Below are positions 18,633 to 26,896 of a stretch of 64,000 bases of DNA, piece after piece; position 1 is the first letter of the stretch; each line of letters starts with the position of its first letter. Where the stretch lies: assembly GCA_963788085.1 (NCBI GenBank), contig CAWBFS010000007.1, positions 186,001 through 250,000 of the forward strand, written 5' to 3'. This DNA comes from AP-15 sp963788085. GTDB taxonomy: Bacteria > Pseudomonadota > Alphaproteobacteria > ATCC43930 > CGMCC-115725. A model generated the notes under the pieces. The model was given only the letters and a program-made list of their open reading frames with translations. It did not search any database and was not told where the DNA came from. Position numbers and translations under genes: made by a program.

Positions 18633-19439
18633 TCAAAGCCCGAGGACCTCCTTCAGGCCGTAAACTCCCGGTGGCCGCCCGACTACCCAGCGGGCGGCGC
18701 GTATGGCGCCTTTCGCATAGATTACGCGGCTGGTCGCCCGGTGGACCAGTTCGAGACGTTCGGCGGCACCGGCGAAGATCACATGGTGGTCGCCGACGGC
18801 GTCGCCGCCGCGCAACGCGGCGAAACCGATATCGCCGGCGCGGCGCGGGCCGGTTATGCCGTCGCGGGCGCGCTGCTCGACCTGTTCGAGCTCCACCCCG
18901 CGGCCGGCCGCCACGGCTCGGCCGAGCGCGAGCGCGGTGCCCGAGGGGGCATCGACCTTGCCGCGATGGTGCATCTCCATGATCTCGACGTCCCAGTCGG
19001 GACCGAGCCGGCGCGCGACTTCCTCGACCACGCTCAACAGGACGTTGACCCCGAGGCTCATATTCGGCGCCCACACGATTGGAATGCGGCGCGCCGCCTC
19101 TCGGACCCTGTCGCCTTGCTCCATTCCGAGACCGGTCGTGCCGATCACCATCGCGGTGCCGAGAGAAGCGGCGAGTTCGGCATGCTCGGCGGTCGCTTGG
19201 GGCGAGGTAAATTCGAGCACGACGTCGCTGTCGCGGATCAGCTTCTCGACGGTCTCACCGATCGGGATGCCGATCCGGCCGATGCCGGCCAACTCGCCGA
19301 TGTCCTGGTTGACATACCCGCTGCCCGGCGCCTCGCTGCCGCCGGCAACGGAGCAACCCTCGGTATGCGCGATTTCGGCGATCAGCATCCTGCCCATCCG
19401 GCCACCGCACCCGACGACGCCCATCTTGGTCCCGGTCAT
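18633..19439 (-). CDS. dapB: 4-hydroxy-tetrahydrodipicolinate reductase DapB
   Basis: DapB catalyses the NAD(P)H-dependent second committed step of the diaminopimelate/lysine pathway. It has 268 residues from MTGTKMGVVGCGGRMGRM (19439), where GCGGRMGRM is the dinucleotide-binding loop. The catalytic signature reads EIMEMHHRGKVDAPSGTAL, with the paired His and the substrate-binding Lys. LEFTSPQATAEHAEL and PNMSLGVNVLL are also conserved. The ORF could start 19 codons earlier, but the Rossmann strand begins right after the chosen Met. It is convergent with the DUF2244 gene and divergent from the nitrile hydratase genes. Confidence 0.95.
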   Translation of the reverse strand: MTGTKMGVVGCGGRMGRMLIAEIAHTEGCSVAGGSEAPGSGYVNQDIGELAGIGRIGIPIGETVEKLIRDSDVVLEFTSPQATAEHAELAASLGTAMVIGTTGLGMEQGDRVREAARRIPIVWAPNMSLGVNVLLSVVEEVARRLGPDWDVEIMEMHHRGKVDAPSGTALALGRAVAAGRGVELEQVEQRARDGITGPRRAGDIGFAALRGGDAVGDHHVIFAGAAERLELVHRATSRVIYAKGAIRAARWVVGRPPGVYGLKEVLGL

Positions 19440-19534
19440 GACGCGCCTCCCGCTTCGTGAGGCTGGAACGGTTACCGATTGCCCGGTAAAACACAAGCTG
19501 CGGCGGAAACGCGCGGTTGCGATGGAGGATCCCC

Positions 19535-20158
19535 ATGGCGGATCACCGAGATGATCATAATCACCAGGAGCTGCCGTCGGATCCGGCGCTGCGCGTGATG
19601 GCGCTCGAATCGCTGCTGGTCGAGAAGGGACTGGTCGACCCGGCGGCGCTCGACGCGCTGATCGACACTTACGAGCACAAGATCGGACCGCGCAACGGGG
19701 CGCGAGTGGTGGCGCGGGCGTGGGTCGATCCCGAATTCAAGAAACGGCTGCTCGCCGATGCGACTGCCGCGATCGCCGAGCTCGGTTATGTCAGCCAGGG
19801 TCACGAGCACCTGGTCGTGCTCGAGAACACCCCCGAGCTACATAACCTCGTGGTTTGCACGCTGTGCTCGTGCTATCCGTGGCCGGTGCTCGGCCTCCCG
19901 CCAGTCTGGTACAAATCTGCCCCCTACCGGTCGCGTGCTGTCATCGATCCGCGCGGCGTGCTGCGCGAGTTCGGGCTTGAGTTCGACGAGGATGTCGAGA
20001 TCCGGGTGTGGGATTCGACTTCCGAGATGCGCTACCTGGTGCTCCCGGAGCGTCCCGCCGGGACGGAAGGCATGAGCGAGGATGAGGTCGCGGCGTTGGT
20101 TACCCGCGATGCGATGGTGGGCACCGCCAAAGTGAAGGCCCCCGGAGGCCCGACATGA
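19535..20158 (+). CDS. nthA: Nitrile hydratase alpha subunit, cobalt type
   Basis: This is the metal-binding subunit of nitrile hydratase, which converts nitriles to amides. It has 207 residues from MADHRDDHNHQ. The metal-centre motif reads VVCTLCSCYPWP; the Thr in CTLCSC is the signature of non-corrin cobalt enzymes, whereas iron enzymes have Ser there. Other family landmarks are YKSAPYRSRAVIDPRGVL and VWDSTSEMRYLVLPERP. Its stop overlaps the beta-subunit start (ATGA), as in most nitrile hydratase operons. Thiocyanate hydrolase gamma is a related alternative, but it would be associated with two separate small beta/alpha subunits, not seen here. Confidence 0.92.
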   Translation: MADHRDDHNHQELPSDPALRVMALESLLVEKGLVDPAALDALIDTYEHKIGPRNGARVVARAWVDPEFKKRLLADATAAIAELGYVSQGHEHLVVLENTPELHNLVVCTLCSCYPWPVLGLPPVWYKSAPYRSRAVIDPRGVLREFGLEFDEDVEIRVWDSTSEMRYLVLPERPAGTEGMSEDEVAALVTRDAMVGTAKVKAPGGPT

Positions 20159-20814
20159 ACGGCGTCCACGACCTGGGCGGGATGCACGGCATGGGGCCGA
20201 TTGCGCCTGAAGCGAACGAACCGGTGTTCCATCACCCGTGGGAAGCACGGGTCGCCGCCCTCAGCGCTGCCACATCGGCTTGCGGCAAATGGAACATCGA
20301 CGCCCGTCGACACTCCTATGAGCGCATACCGCCCGCCGATTATCTGAGGATGAGCTACTATGAAAAGTGGCTCGCCGGGCTGATGACGCTGTTGCAGGAA
20401 ACGGGCCTCGTCGCCCGCGGTGAACTCGAAAGCGGCAAGCCGACGCCGGGTTCCGCCAGGGCCGTACCTGCATTGACCGCTGAACAGGTCGCGCCGATGT
20501 TCGCCAGAGGCCGACAGTTCGAGCGCCCCGTCAACACACCGCCGCGTTTTTCGGTTGGCCAGCCCGTGCGCACGAAAAAGCTCAATCCGACCGGCCATAC
20601 CCGGCTGCCGCGCTACGCCCGGGGCAATGTCGGTGTCATTGACCGTCACCACGGCGCCCATGTCTTTCCCGATACGAACGCGCATTTCAAGGGCGAGACC
20701 CCGCAGCACCTTTACTCGGTGCGGTTTTCGGCACGCGAGTTGTGGGGCGAGGCGGCGCCGGCGCGGGACGCCGTCTATATCGACCTTTGGGAGGACTATC
20801 TCGAACCCGCGTAA
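20155..20814 (+). CDS. nthB: Nitrile hydratase beta subunit
   Basis: This is the structural partner of the alpha subunit, 219 residues. The N-terminus MNGVHDLGGMHGMGPI is diagnostic. It is followed by FHHPWEARVAAL and the conserved ERIPPADYLRMSYYEKWL. The C-terminal SH3-like domain includes FSVGQPVRTKKLNPTGHTRL, GVIDRHHGAHVFPD and YSVRFSARELWG, ending near the conserved YIDLWEDYLEP. The start overlaps the alpha stop by 4 bp. No aliphatic amidase gene is adjacent, so the downstream fate of the amide is not encoded here. Confidence 0.93.
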   Translation: MNGVHDLGGMHGMGPIAPEANEPVFHHPWEARVAALSAATSACGKWNIDARRHSYERIPPADYLRMSYYEKWLAGLMTLLQETGLVARGELESGKPTPGSARAVPALTAEQVAPMFARGRQFERPVNTPPRFSVGQPVRTKKLNPTGHTRLPRYARGNVGVIDRHHGAHVFPDTNAHFKGETPQHLYSVRFSARELWGEAAPARDAVYIDLWEDYLEPA

Positions 20815-20818
20815 TCCG

Positions 20819-21196
20819 ATGCCCACCGCGGAGCCGGTTTTTGCCGAACCGTGGGAAGCGCATGCGTTCGCGCTGGCGGTCAAACTGTCGGAAGCCGGTC
20901 TCTTCACCTGGTCCGAATGGTCAACCGCGCTCACAGAAGAGCTCGCGGCGGTGAGCCGGCGCGGCGAACCCGATGACGGCTCCCGCTATTACCACTATTG
21001 GCTTGCTGCGCTCGAACGCCTCGTCGCAGCAAAAAATCTCGTCGCGGCTCGATCGCTTCTCGCGCGAAAAGAGGAGTGGGTAGAGGCGTACCGTCGGACG
21101 CCACACGGAACCCCTGTAACGCTGGAAGCAGCCCCTCACCCCCTCCCTATCCCCGCGAGCGGGGAGAGGAAGGGAGCCGAATCACCGGGAGTGTGA
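20819..21196 (+). CDS. Nitrile hydratase accessory protein (activator type)
   Basis: This small protein resembles the N-terminal domain of the beta subunit and fits the P14K/NhlE-type activators that mediate cobalt insertion through subunit swapping. It has 125 residues from the ATG 2 bp after the beta stop. Conserved pieces are PVFAEPWEAHAFALAVKLSE, GLFTWSEWSTALTEEL and YYHYWLAALERLVAAK, and the normal family end is around RRTPHGTPVTLE. The final 20 or so residues are encoded by a palindromic repeat at 21131-21201 and look acquired. With the alpha and beta genes it completes a self-sufficient nitrile hydratase unit. Confidence 0.85.
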   Translation: MPTAEPVFAEPWEAHAFALAVKLSEAGLFTWSEWSTALTEELAAVSRRGEPDDGSRYYHYWLAALERLVAAKNLVAARSLLARKEEWVEAYRRTPHGTPVTLEAAPHPLPIPASGERKGAESPGV

Positions 21197-21201
21197 GGGG
21201 C
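21131..21201. repeat. Nested palindromic dispersed repeat
   Basis: Outer arms GCCCCTCAC (21131-21139) and GTGAGGGGC (21193-21201) enclose an inner CCCCGC/GCGGGG stem and CCCT/AGGG arms. Related sequence lies at about 10818-10950. It overlaps the 3' end of the nitrile hydratase accessory gene. Confidence 0.7.
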
Positions 21202-21227
21202 AGCAGGCCGACGAAAACTCGCTCTTT

Positions 21228-22778
21228 ATGACCTTGCTGCGTTCCGTCGCGACAGTCGGCTCCTACACGCTGTTGAGCCGGATTTTCGGCTTTGTTCGAG
21301 ATGTCCTGACGGCTGCAATCCTTGGTGCGGGGCCGGTGGCGGACGCCTTCTTCGTGGCGCAGCGTCTGCCCAACCTGTTCCGCAGTCTGTTCGCCGAGGG
21401 CGCGTTCAGCGCCGCCTTTGTCCCGCTTTTTGCGGGTACCATGGCCGAGCACGGCAGAGCGGCTGCTCGGGTTTTCGCCGAGGACGCGCTCGCGGTGCTA
21501 TTGGCAGCGCTACTCGGCTTTGTTCTGCTGGGCGAAATATTTATGCCCACGGTGATGTCGGTAATCGCGCCGGGGTTCGGCGAGGATCCGGCCAAGTTCG
21601 GCCTTGCCGTCGATCTCGCGCGGATCACCTTTCCTTATCTGCTGTTCATCGCGCTGGTGGCGCTGCAGGGGGGCGTGCTGAATTCGGTCGACCGCTTCGC
21701 GGCCGCCGCTGCGACACCGGTCCTGCTCAATCTGTTCCTGATCGCTGCGCTCCTGATGATGGACCGGTTCGGCTGGCATGACGGCCGCGCCTTGGCTTGG
21801 GCGGTCACCGGAGCGGGGCTCGCACAGTTCCTTTGGCTGCTGTCGTCTTGCGCCCGAGCCGGTCTGGCGCTGCGGCTGCCGGTGCCGCGGCTAACGCCGG
21901 GGGTGCGGCGCACCCTCGCGGTGATGGCGCCGGGCACGATCGGCGCCGGTGTCACGCAGCTCAACCTCTTGATCTCGACTGCCCTCGCCTCGCTATTGCC
22001 GGGCGGCTCGGTCTCGTACCTCTACTATGCCGACCGGCTGAACCAGCTGCCGCTCGGCGTCGTTGGCATTGCGGTCGGTACTGCCATCCTCCCGCCACTC
22101 TCGCGCCAGCTGAGGCTCGGGCTTGCCGCTGACGCCCTTGATACCCAGAACCGCGGGGTCGAACTGGCGCTGTTGCTGACCTTGCCGGCAGCAATGGCCT
22201 TGGCTGTGCTCGCTACGCCGATACTCGCAGTGCTGTTCCAGCGCGGCGCTTTCGGCCCAGCCGATACGGCGGCCACCGCCGCCGCTCTCGCCGCCTACGC
22301 CGCGGGCCTGCCAGCCTTTGTCCTCGTCAAGGTGGTGGCGCCGGCCTTCTTCGCGCGCCACGACACCGCCACGCCGGTCAAAGTGGCGGTCGCCGCGATG
22401 ACAGCCAATCTCTGCCTGACCCTCGTCCTGATGCAGTTTTTGGCGCATGTCGGGATCGCGCTGGCGACGACGGTCGCGGGCTGGGTCAATGCGTTGACGC
22501 TACTCGGGCTGTTGCTCCGGCGGGGGTATTTCTGGTTCGATAGCCGCGCCCGACGTAACCTGCCGCGGATCGGCATTGCCGCCTTAGGCATGGGGGTGGT
22601 GTTGGTGCTTTTGCGGTTCGTCCTCGGCCCGGCGTTGGCCGGCCCGTCTCTCGTTCGCGTAGGCGCGCTGACGGCTCTAATTGCTGCGGGTCTGGCCGCT
22701 TTTGCGCTTCTGGCGCTCGGCTTCGGGGTCGCCGATTGGCGCGCCGTCCTGGGGCGGCTGCGTCGGCAACCGGCTTGA
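21228..22778 (+). CDS. murJ: Lipid II flippase MurJ
   Basis: MurJ flips the peptidoglycan precursor lipid II across the inner membrane. It has 516 residues, normal length, and about 14 transmembrane helices of the MATE-like fold. Characteristic stretches are SYTLLSRIFGFVRDVLTAAI, GPVADAFFVAQRLPNLFRSL and FAEGAFSAAFVPLFA near the N-terminus, then SYLYYADRLNQLPLGVVGIA and VLFQRGAFGPADT. It is intact. It is followed at 56 bp by trpS in the same direction, a common alphaproteobacterial pairing. The upstream repeat at 21131-21201 ends only 26 bp before the start. Confidence 0.95.
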   Translation: MTLLRSVATVGSYTLLSRIFGFVRDVLTAAILGAGPVADAFFVAQRLPNLFRSLFAEGAFSAAFVPLFAGTMAEHGRAAARVFAEDALAVLLAALLGFVLLGEIFMPTVMSVIAPGFGEDPAKFGLAVDLARITFPYLLFIALVALQGGVLNSVDRFAAAAATPVLLNLFLIAALLMMDRFGWHDGRALAWAVTGAGLAQFLWLLSSCARAGLALRLPVPRLTPGVRRTLAVMAPGTIGAGVTQLNLLISTALASLLPGGSVSYLYYADRLNQLPLGVVGIAVGTAILPPLSRQLRLGLAADALDTQNRGVELALLLTLPAAMALAVLATPILAVLFQRGAFGPADTAATAAALAAYAAGLPAFVLVKVVAPAFFARHDTATPVKVAVAAMTANLCLTLVLMQFLAHVGIALATTVAGWVNALTLLGLLLRRGYFWFDSRARRNLPRIGIAALGMGVVLVLLRFVLGPALAGPSLVRVGALTALIAAGLAAFALLALGFGVADWRAVLGRLRRQPA

Positions 22779-22834
22779 CCGGCGCGCGCGCCGCGGCATA
22801 ACTGGCGCCCGCAAGATCACTTATATGAGATCAA

Positions 22835-23833
22835 ATGAACCGTATTTTTTCCGGCATCCAGCCTACCGGCAATCTGCATCTCGGCAATTATCTCGGAGCC
22901 ATTCGCAATTGGGTTGAGTTGCAGCACGACTTCGAGTGCATTTTCTGCATCGTCGACCTGCACGCGCTCACTCAGCCGCAGGATCCCGCCGAGCTGCGCG
23001 CTTCGACGCGCGAGGTGACGGCTGCCTACATCGCCGCCGGTATCGACCCGGAGCGCTGCACGATCTTCAACCAGAGCATGGTTTCCGCTCACACCGAGCT
23101 GGCTTGGCTTCTCGGTTGCCTGACGCCGCTCGGCTGGCTCAACCGGATGACGCAATTCAAGGAGAAGGCCGGGAAACATCGCGACATGGCCGGCCTCGGT
23201 CTTTATGCCTACCCGGTGCTGATGGCGGCGGACATTCTCGTCTACAAGGCGACCCACGTGCCGGTCGGCGAAGACCAGAAGCAGCATCTGGAGCTGGCAC
23301 GCGATATCGCCGGCGCGTTCAACCGCCGCTACGAACGCGACTTCTTCCCGTTGCCCGAGCCGCAGATTTTCGGCGCGGCAACGCGCGTGATGAGTTTGCG
23401 CGACGGCACGAAGAAAATGTCGAAATCGGACACTTCGGATTATTCGCGGATCAATATGATGGACGACGCCGATTCGATCGCGCTGAAGATCCGCAGGGCA
23501 AAAACAGATCCCGAGCCCCTCCCTGAAGATATCGCCGACCTCGAATACCGGCCCGAGGCCGACAATCTGATCGGCATATACGCCGCCCTGTCGGGGCTTA
23601 CGCGTGAAGCTGCACTCATCCGCTTTGCCAGTCGGAACTTCTCGGAATTCAAGGAGTCCTTGTCCGAGTTGGCGATCGACGTGTTGGGGCGCATCGGCGG
23701 CGAGATGCGCCGATTGATGGCGGACCCCGGATACATCGACATGATCTTGGGCTGCGGCGCCGAGCGCGCACGGGCAATCGCCGGCCCCGTCTTGCGTGAG
23801 GCTCAGGAAATCAGCGGTCTACTACGCCCCTGA
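22835..23833 (+). CDS. trpS: Tryptophanyl-tRNA synthetase
   Basis: This class I aminoacyl-tRNA synthetase charges tRNA-Trp. It has 332 residues, as expected for the bacterial form. The HIGH-type motif is seen as TGNLHLGNYLGAIRNW and the KMSKS loop as GTKKMSKSDTSDYSRI. ADILVYKATHVPVGEDQKQH is also highly conserved. The gene is intact and probably cotranscribed with murJ. A hairpin 14 bp after the stop looks like its terminator. Confidence 0.96.
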   Translation: MNRIFSGIQPTGNLHLGNYLGAIRNWVELQHDFECIFCIVDLHALTQPQDPAELRASTREVTAAYIAAGIDPERCTIFNQSMVSAHTELAWLLGCLTPLGWLNRMTQFKEKAGKHRDMAGLGLYAYPVLMAADILVYKATHVPVGEDQKQHLELARDIAGAFNRRYERDFFPLPEPQIFGAATRVMSLRDGTKKMSKSDTSDYSRINMMDDADSIALKIRRAKTDPEPLPEDIADLEYRPEADNLIGIYAALSGLTREAALIRFASRNFSEFKESLSELAIDVLGRIGGEMRRLMADPGYIDMILGCGAERARAIAGPVLREAQEISGLLRP

Positions 23834-23846
23834 ATTACCTCTAAGG

Positions 23847-23868
23847 CTCTCGCCGAACTGGGCGAGAG
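23847..23868 (+). terminator. Hairpin downstream of trpS
   Basis: CTCTCGCC (23847-23854) pairs with GGCGAGAG (23861-23868) around a 6-base loop, 14 bp after the trpS stop. No long T-run follows, so intrinsic termination is uncertain. The remaining intergenic sequence to 23991 shows nothing else. Confidence 0.55.
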
Positions 23869-23991
23869 GTCCGCCGCTGCGGAACGGTACTCGCTTTTCC
23901 CACCCTAGGGCAGGTTGTAAGTTGACGATGGTAACGCGTTGAGCCGCAAAACGGCGCGCAACGACAGCACGTAGCCTGCGCTTCGAGCACC

Positions 23992-24909
23992 ATGGACATC
24001 TACCTGCCGATCGCCGAGGTATCGCTCGACATCTTCGTTCTGCTCGGCCTCGGTGCGGCGGTTGGATTTCTCTCCGGTGTGTTCGGCGTCGGCGGCGGCT
24101 TTTTATTGACGCCGCTGCTGATCTTCATCGGCGTACCGCCCACCGTCGCCGTCGCCTCCTCGGCCAACCAGCTGGTCGGTGCCTCCGTTTCCGGTGTGCT
24201 CGCCCACTGGCGGCGCGGCAATGTCGATTTCAAGATGGGTTACGTCTTGTTGGTCGGCGGGTTGGCGGGCTCGGTTCTCGGGGTATGGATCTTCACCTTG
24301 CTGAAACGCTTGGGCCAGATCGAGCTGACAATCTCGATCTGCTATGTGCTGCTGCTCGGGACGCTTGGCGGGCTGATGATGATCGAAAGCATCCGCGCGC
24401 TCTTCCGGATGCATCGACCTGGAGCCTCGCGACGCCGACTGCATCAGCACACCTGGATGCATGGGCTGCCGCTCAAGGCGCGCTTCCGCCGATCGAGGCT
24501 CTACATCAGCACGCTGTTGCCGGTCGGAATCGGGTTTGTGATCGGCATTTTCAGCGCAATCCTCGGCATCGGCGGAGGGTTCATCATGGTCCCGGCTATG
24601 ATCTATATGCTGGGGATGCCGACCGCCGTGGTGCCGGGTACTTCGCTGCTGCAGATCATCTTTGTCGCCGCGAACGTCACGGTGCTGCAAGCCTATACCA
24701 ACCATACCGTCGATGCCGTCCTCGCCCTCGTCCTGCTCGTCGGCGGAGTTGTTGGCGCGCGGATCGGCACCCGGTTCGGCATGCGTCTGCGCGGCGAGCA
24801 GCTGCGTTTCCTGTTGGCCCTGATGGTGCTCGCGGTTGCCGCGAAGCTTGCATTCGACATGACGGTGCGCCCGGCCGACCTCTATTCGATCGCTTCGGAG
24901 AGAGGATGA
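23992..24909 (+). CDS. TSUP (TauE/SafE) family sulfite/anion exporter
   Basis: This is a membrane transporter of the TauE/SafE family, which exports sulfite or other sulfur- and carbon-containing anions. It has 305 residues with the two internal repeats typical of the family: GVFGVGGGFLLTPLLIFIGV near residue 30 and AILGIGGGFIMVPAMIYMLG near residue 190. About eight transmembrane helices are visible, with a basic cytoplasmic loop (RRRLHQHTW...KARFRRSR) between the halves. The stop overlaps the start of the next gene (ATGA). That pairing suggests the partner works with this transporter. The substrate is not determined by sequence. Confidence 0.9.
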   Translation: MDIYLPIAEVSLDIFVLLGLGAAVGFLSGVFGVGGGFLLTPLLIFIGVPPTVAVASSANQLVGASVSGVLAHWRRGNVDFKMGYVLLVGGLAGSVLGVWIFTLLKRLGQIELTISICYVLLLGTLGGLMMIESIRALFRMHRPGASRRRLHQHTWMHGLPLKARFRRSRLYISTLLPVGIGFVIGIFSAILGIGGGFIMVPAMIYMLGMPTAVVPGTSLLQIIFVAANVTVLQAYTNHTVDAVLALVLLVGGVVGARIGTRFGMRLRGEQLRFLLALMVLAVAAKLAFDMTVRPADLYSIASERG

Positions 24910-25655
24910 AGCGAGGGCTCGGCTCCCTCGGCGCCCTGCTGGTCCTTTCGCTGTTGTGTTGGGGATCGACGGCGCGGGCCGAGGGGCTCGTCGCAGACCT
25001 CACCAGTCACCTGATCGCGATCACGACCGGGTTCACCGGCGCCTCCGTGGTGCTGTTCGGCGCGACAGACGGTCCCGGGGATGTCATCGTCGCCGTGCGC
25101 GGCCCCGAGCGCGAGATGACAGTCCGCCGCAAGAGCCGCGTCGCCGGCATCTGGGTCAATACCCAGCAAGTGACCTTCGCTAATCTGCCAAGCTTCTACG
25201 CCGTCGCCGCGAGCCGGCCGATGGCCGACATCCTCTCACCGGCTGCTGCGGCGTTTTACCGTCTCGGGATAGCCAATCTGAAGCTGGTAGCCACAACCCC
25301 AGCGCCATCCGTTGTGGTTGACGCGTTCCGCACCGCGCTCGAACGCACCCAGCAAGAGGCGGGGCTGTTTGTGGAGCGGATGGGTAAAGTCGATTTCCTC
25401 GGCGAAAGGTTGTTTCGCACGACGATCATATTTCCCTCGAATGTCCCGACGGGGACCTATCTTGTCGAGGTCTTCCTGGTCCGCGACAAAGACATCGTCA
25501 GCGGGCAGACGACCCCGCTCGTTGTCTCGAAGGTCGGGGTCGATGCGGCGGTGTTCGAATTCTCCACGCGTCAGCCTGGGTTCTACGGCGCGATTGCGGT
25601 ACTGACCGCCGTAATGGCAGGATGGCTTGCAAGTCTGCCGTTTAGAGGCGGCTGA
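24906..25655 (+). CDS. TIGR02186-type membrane-anchored periplasmic protein
   Basis: This is an alphaproteobacterial conserved protein of the TIGR02186 type, which is regularly linked to a TSUP transporter. It has 249 residues. A signal peptide (GALLVLSLLCWGSTARAEG) precedes a periplasmic domain with LTSHLIAITTGFTGASVVLF and VIVAVRGPEREMTVRRKSR. The middle part has LFRTTIIFPSNVPTGTYLVE. A C-terminal transmembrane helix (GAIAVLTAVMAGWLASLPF) anchors it. It overlaps the TSUP gene by 4 bp and is followed by a UspA gene at 37 bp. The family assignment is from memory of this gene pair; function is unknown. Confidence 0.8.
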   Translation: MKRGLGSLGALLVLSLLCWGSTARAEGLVADLTSHLIAITTGFTGASVVLFGATDGPGDVIVAVRGPEREMTVRRKSRVAGIWVNTQQVTFANLPSFYAVAASRPMADILSPAAAAFYRLGIANLKLVATTPAPSVVVDAFRTALERTQQEAGLFVERMGKVDFLGERLFRTTIIFPSNVPTGTYLVEVFLVRDKDIVSGQTTPLVVSKVGVDAAVFEFSTRQPGFYGAIAVLTAVMAGWLASLPFRGG

Positions 25656-25692
25656 TCCTATCAGACTCGGGAACCTGGCATAGGATCTACAG

Positions 25693-26169
25693 ATGGCAGA
25701 GATTGCACATCAGCGCGTTTTCCTCGTCGTGGTCGACGAGACGGAGGAGCTTCAGATCGCCGTCCATTATGCTGCGCGCCGCGCTGCTCATACAGGCGGA
25801 CGGGTTGCATTGCTCTACGTGATCGAGCCTTCGGAGCTGCAGCATTGGCGCGCGATCGAGGATTTGGCGCGAGAAGAACGGCGAGAAGAAGCGGAGCAAC
25901 TGATGCACCGGCTATGCGAAGAAATCTCACCGATCGCCGGCTCGATGCCGATCGTCTATATCCGCGAGGGGGTGCGCCGTGACGAATTATTGGCGTTGAT
26001 CAACGAGGAGCCAAGCATCTCTATCTTGGTACTGGCCGCCGGAACCGGTCCCGAGGGACCAGGACCGCTGATCTCGTATCTGACCGGCAAGCCGGCGGCC
26101 CGGCTGCGCGTTCCGATCACCATCGTCCCTGGCGGTGCCAGCATGGAACAGCTCGACTCGGTAAGTTGA
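25693..26169 (+). CDS. Universal stress protein (UspA family)
   Basis: This is a single-domain universal stress protein, 158 residues, cytosolic. The first strand reads RVFLVVVDETEELQIAVHYA and the second VALLYVIEP. The ATP-binding region, usually G-X2-G-X9-G-S/T, is only partly kept: VLAAGTGPEGPGPLISYL is followed by PAARLRVPITIVPG. The closing VPITIVPGG is typical of the family. It follows the TSUP/TIGR02186 pair, so it may be under the same control. Nucleotide binding is uncertain because of the altered glycine motif. Confidence 0.82.
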   Translation: MAEIAHQRVFLVVVDETEELQIAVHYAARRAAHTGGRVALLYVIEPSELQHWRAIEDLAREERREEAEQLMHRLCEEISPIAGSMPIVYIREGVRRDELLALINEEPSISILVLAAGTGPEGPGPLISYLTGKPAARLRVPITIVPGGASMEQLDSVS

Positions 26170-26263
26170 GAGGCAAGGCCGAGCCGCGGCGAAGGGTTGA
26201 TTTGGTGAGCCGACGCCCCATGGTAAGAGCCCATCTTCCGTCCCTTTGCCATCGGAGCCCCTA

Positions 26264-26821
26264 ATGTTCATCCAGACCGAGCAAACCCCGAACCCGGCGA
26301 CGCTGAAATTCCTGCCAGGGTGTCCGGTAATGACGTCGGGCACCGCCAATTTCACAAGCGAGGAGGCAGCCCGCATCTCGCCCCTCGCCGAACGGCTCTT
26401 CTCATTGCCGGAAGTAACCGGCGTGTTTCTTGGCGCCGACTTCGTCACGGTGATGAAAAGCGAGGAGGGGGACTGGTACCGGCTAAAGCCAGCGATACTT
26501 GCCGTCATCATGGAGCACTTTACCGCCGGCCGGCCCGTCTTGCTCGGGGATCCAGAGAACGGCGCGGCAGTGGCAGCGACCGAGGAAGACGAAGACGAAG
26601 TCGTGGCTCAGATTAAGGAGCTGCTAGAGACTCGCGTACGCCCGGCGGTGGCGCAGGATGGGGGTGACATAATCTTTCATGATTTCGAGGACGGGGTCGT
26701 CTATCTACATATGCAAGGCTCCTGCTCCGGTTGCCCGAGCTCAACTGCGACGTTGAAGGCGGGCATCGAGAACATGCTACGACATTACATTCCCGAGGTG
26801 GTCGAGGTGCGCGCCGTCTGA
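26264..26821 (+). CDS. Fe-S cluster scaffold/carrier NfuA-type (NifU C-terminal domain)
   Basis: Nfu proteins bind and deliver [4Fe-4S] clusters to target enzymes. From MFIQTEQTPNPATLKFLPG (ATG at 26264) it has 185 residues. An N-terminal Nfu_N domain runs to about residue 90 and is linked by an acidic stretch (ATEEDEDEVV) to the NifU-like domain. The cluster-ligand motif is SCSGCPSSTATLK, with the CXXC pair. The arrangement matches alphaproteobacterial and mitochondrial NFU1. A start 6 codons earlier is less likely. The tsaB-rimI pair follows downstream, as is common in this group. Confidence 0.92.
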   Translation: MFIQTEQTPNPATLKFLPGCPVMTSGTANFTSEEAARISPLAERLFSLPEVTGVFLGADFVTVMKSEEGDWYRLKPAILAVIMEHFTAGRPVLLGDPENGAAVAATEEDEDEVVAQIKELLETRVRPAVAQDGGDIIFHDFEDGVVYLHMQGSCSGCPSSTATLKAGIENMLRHYIPEVVEVRAV

Positions 26822-26896
26822 GCGCCTGGATGGTGCTCTGTTATAGTAGCGCGGCTGACGAGGAGAGATCGGATCGACAGCCCTAGCGCTGCTGCG

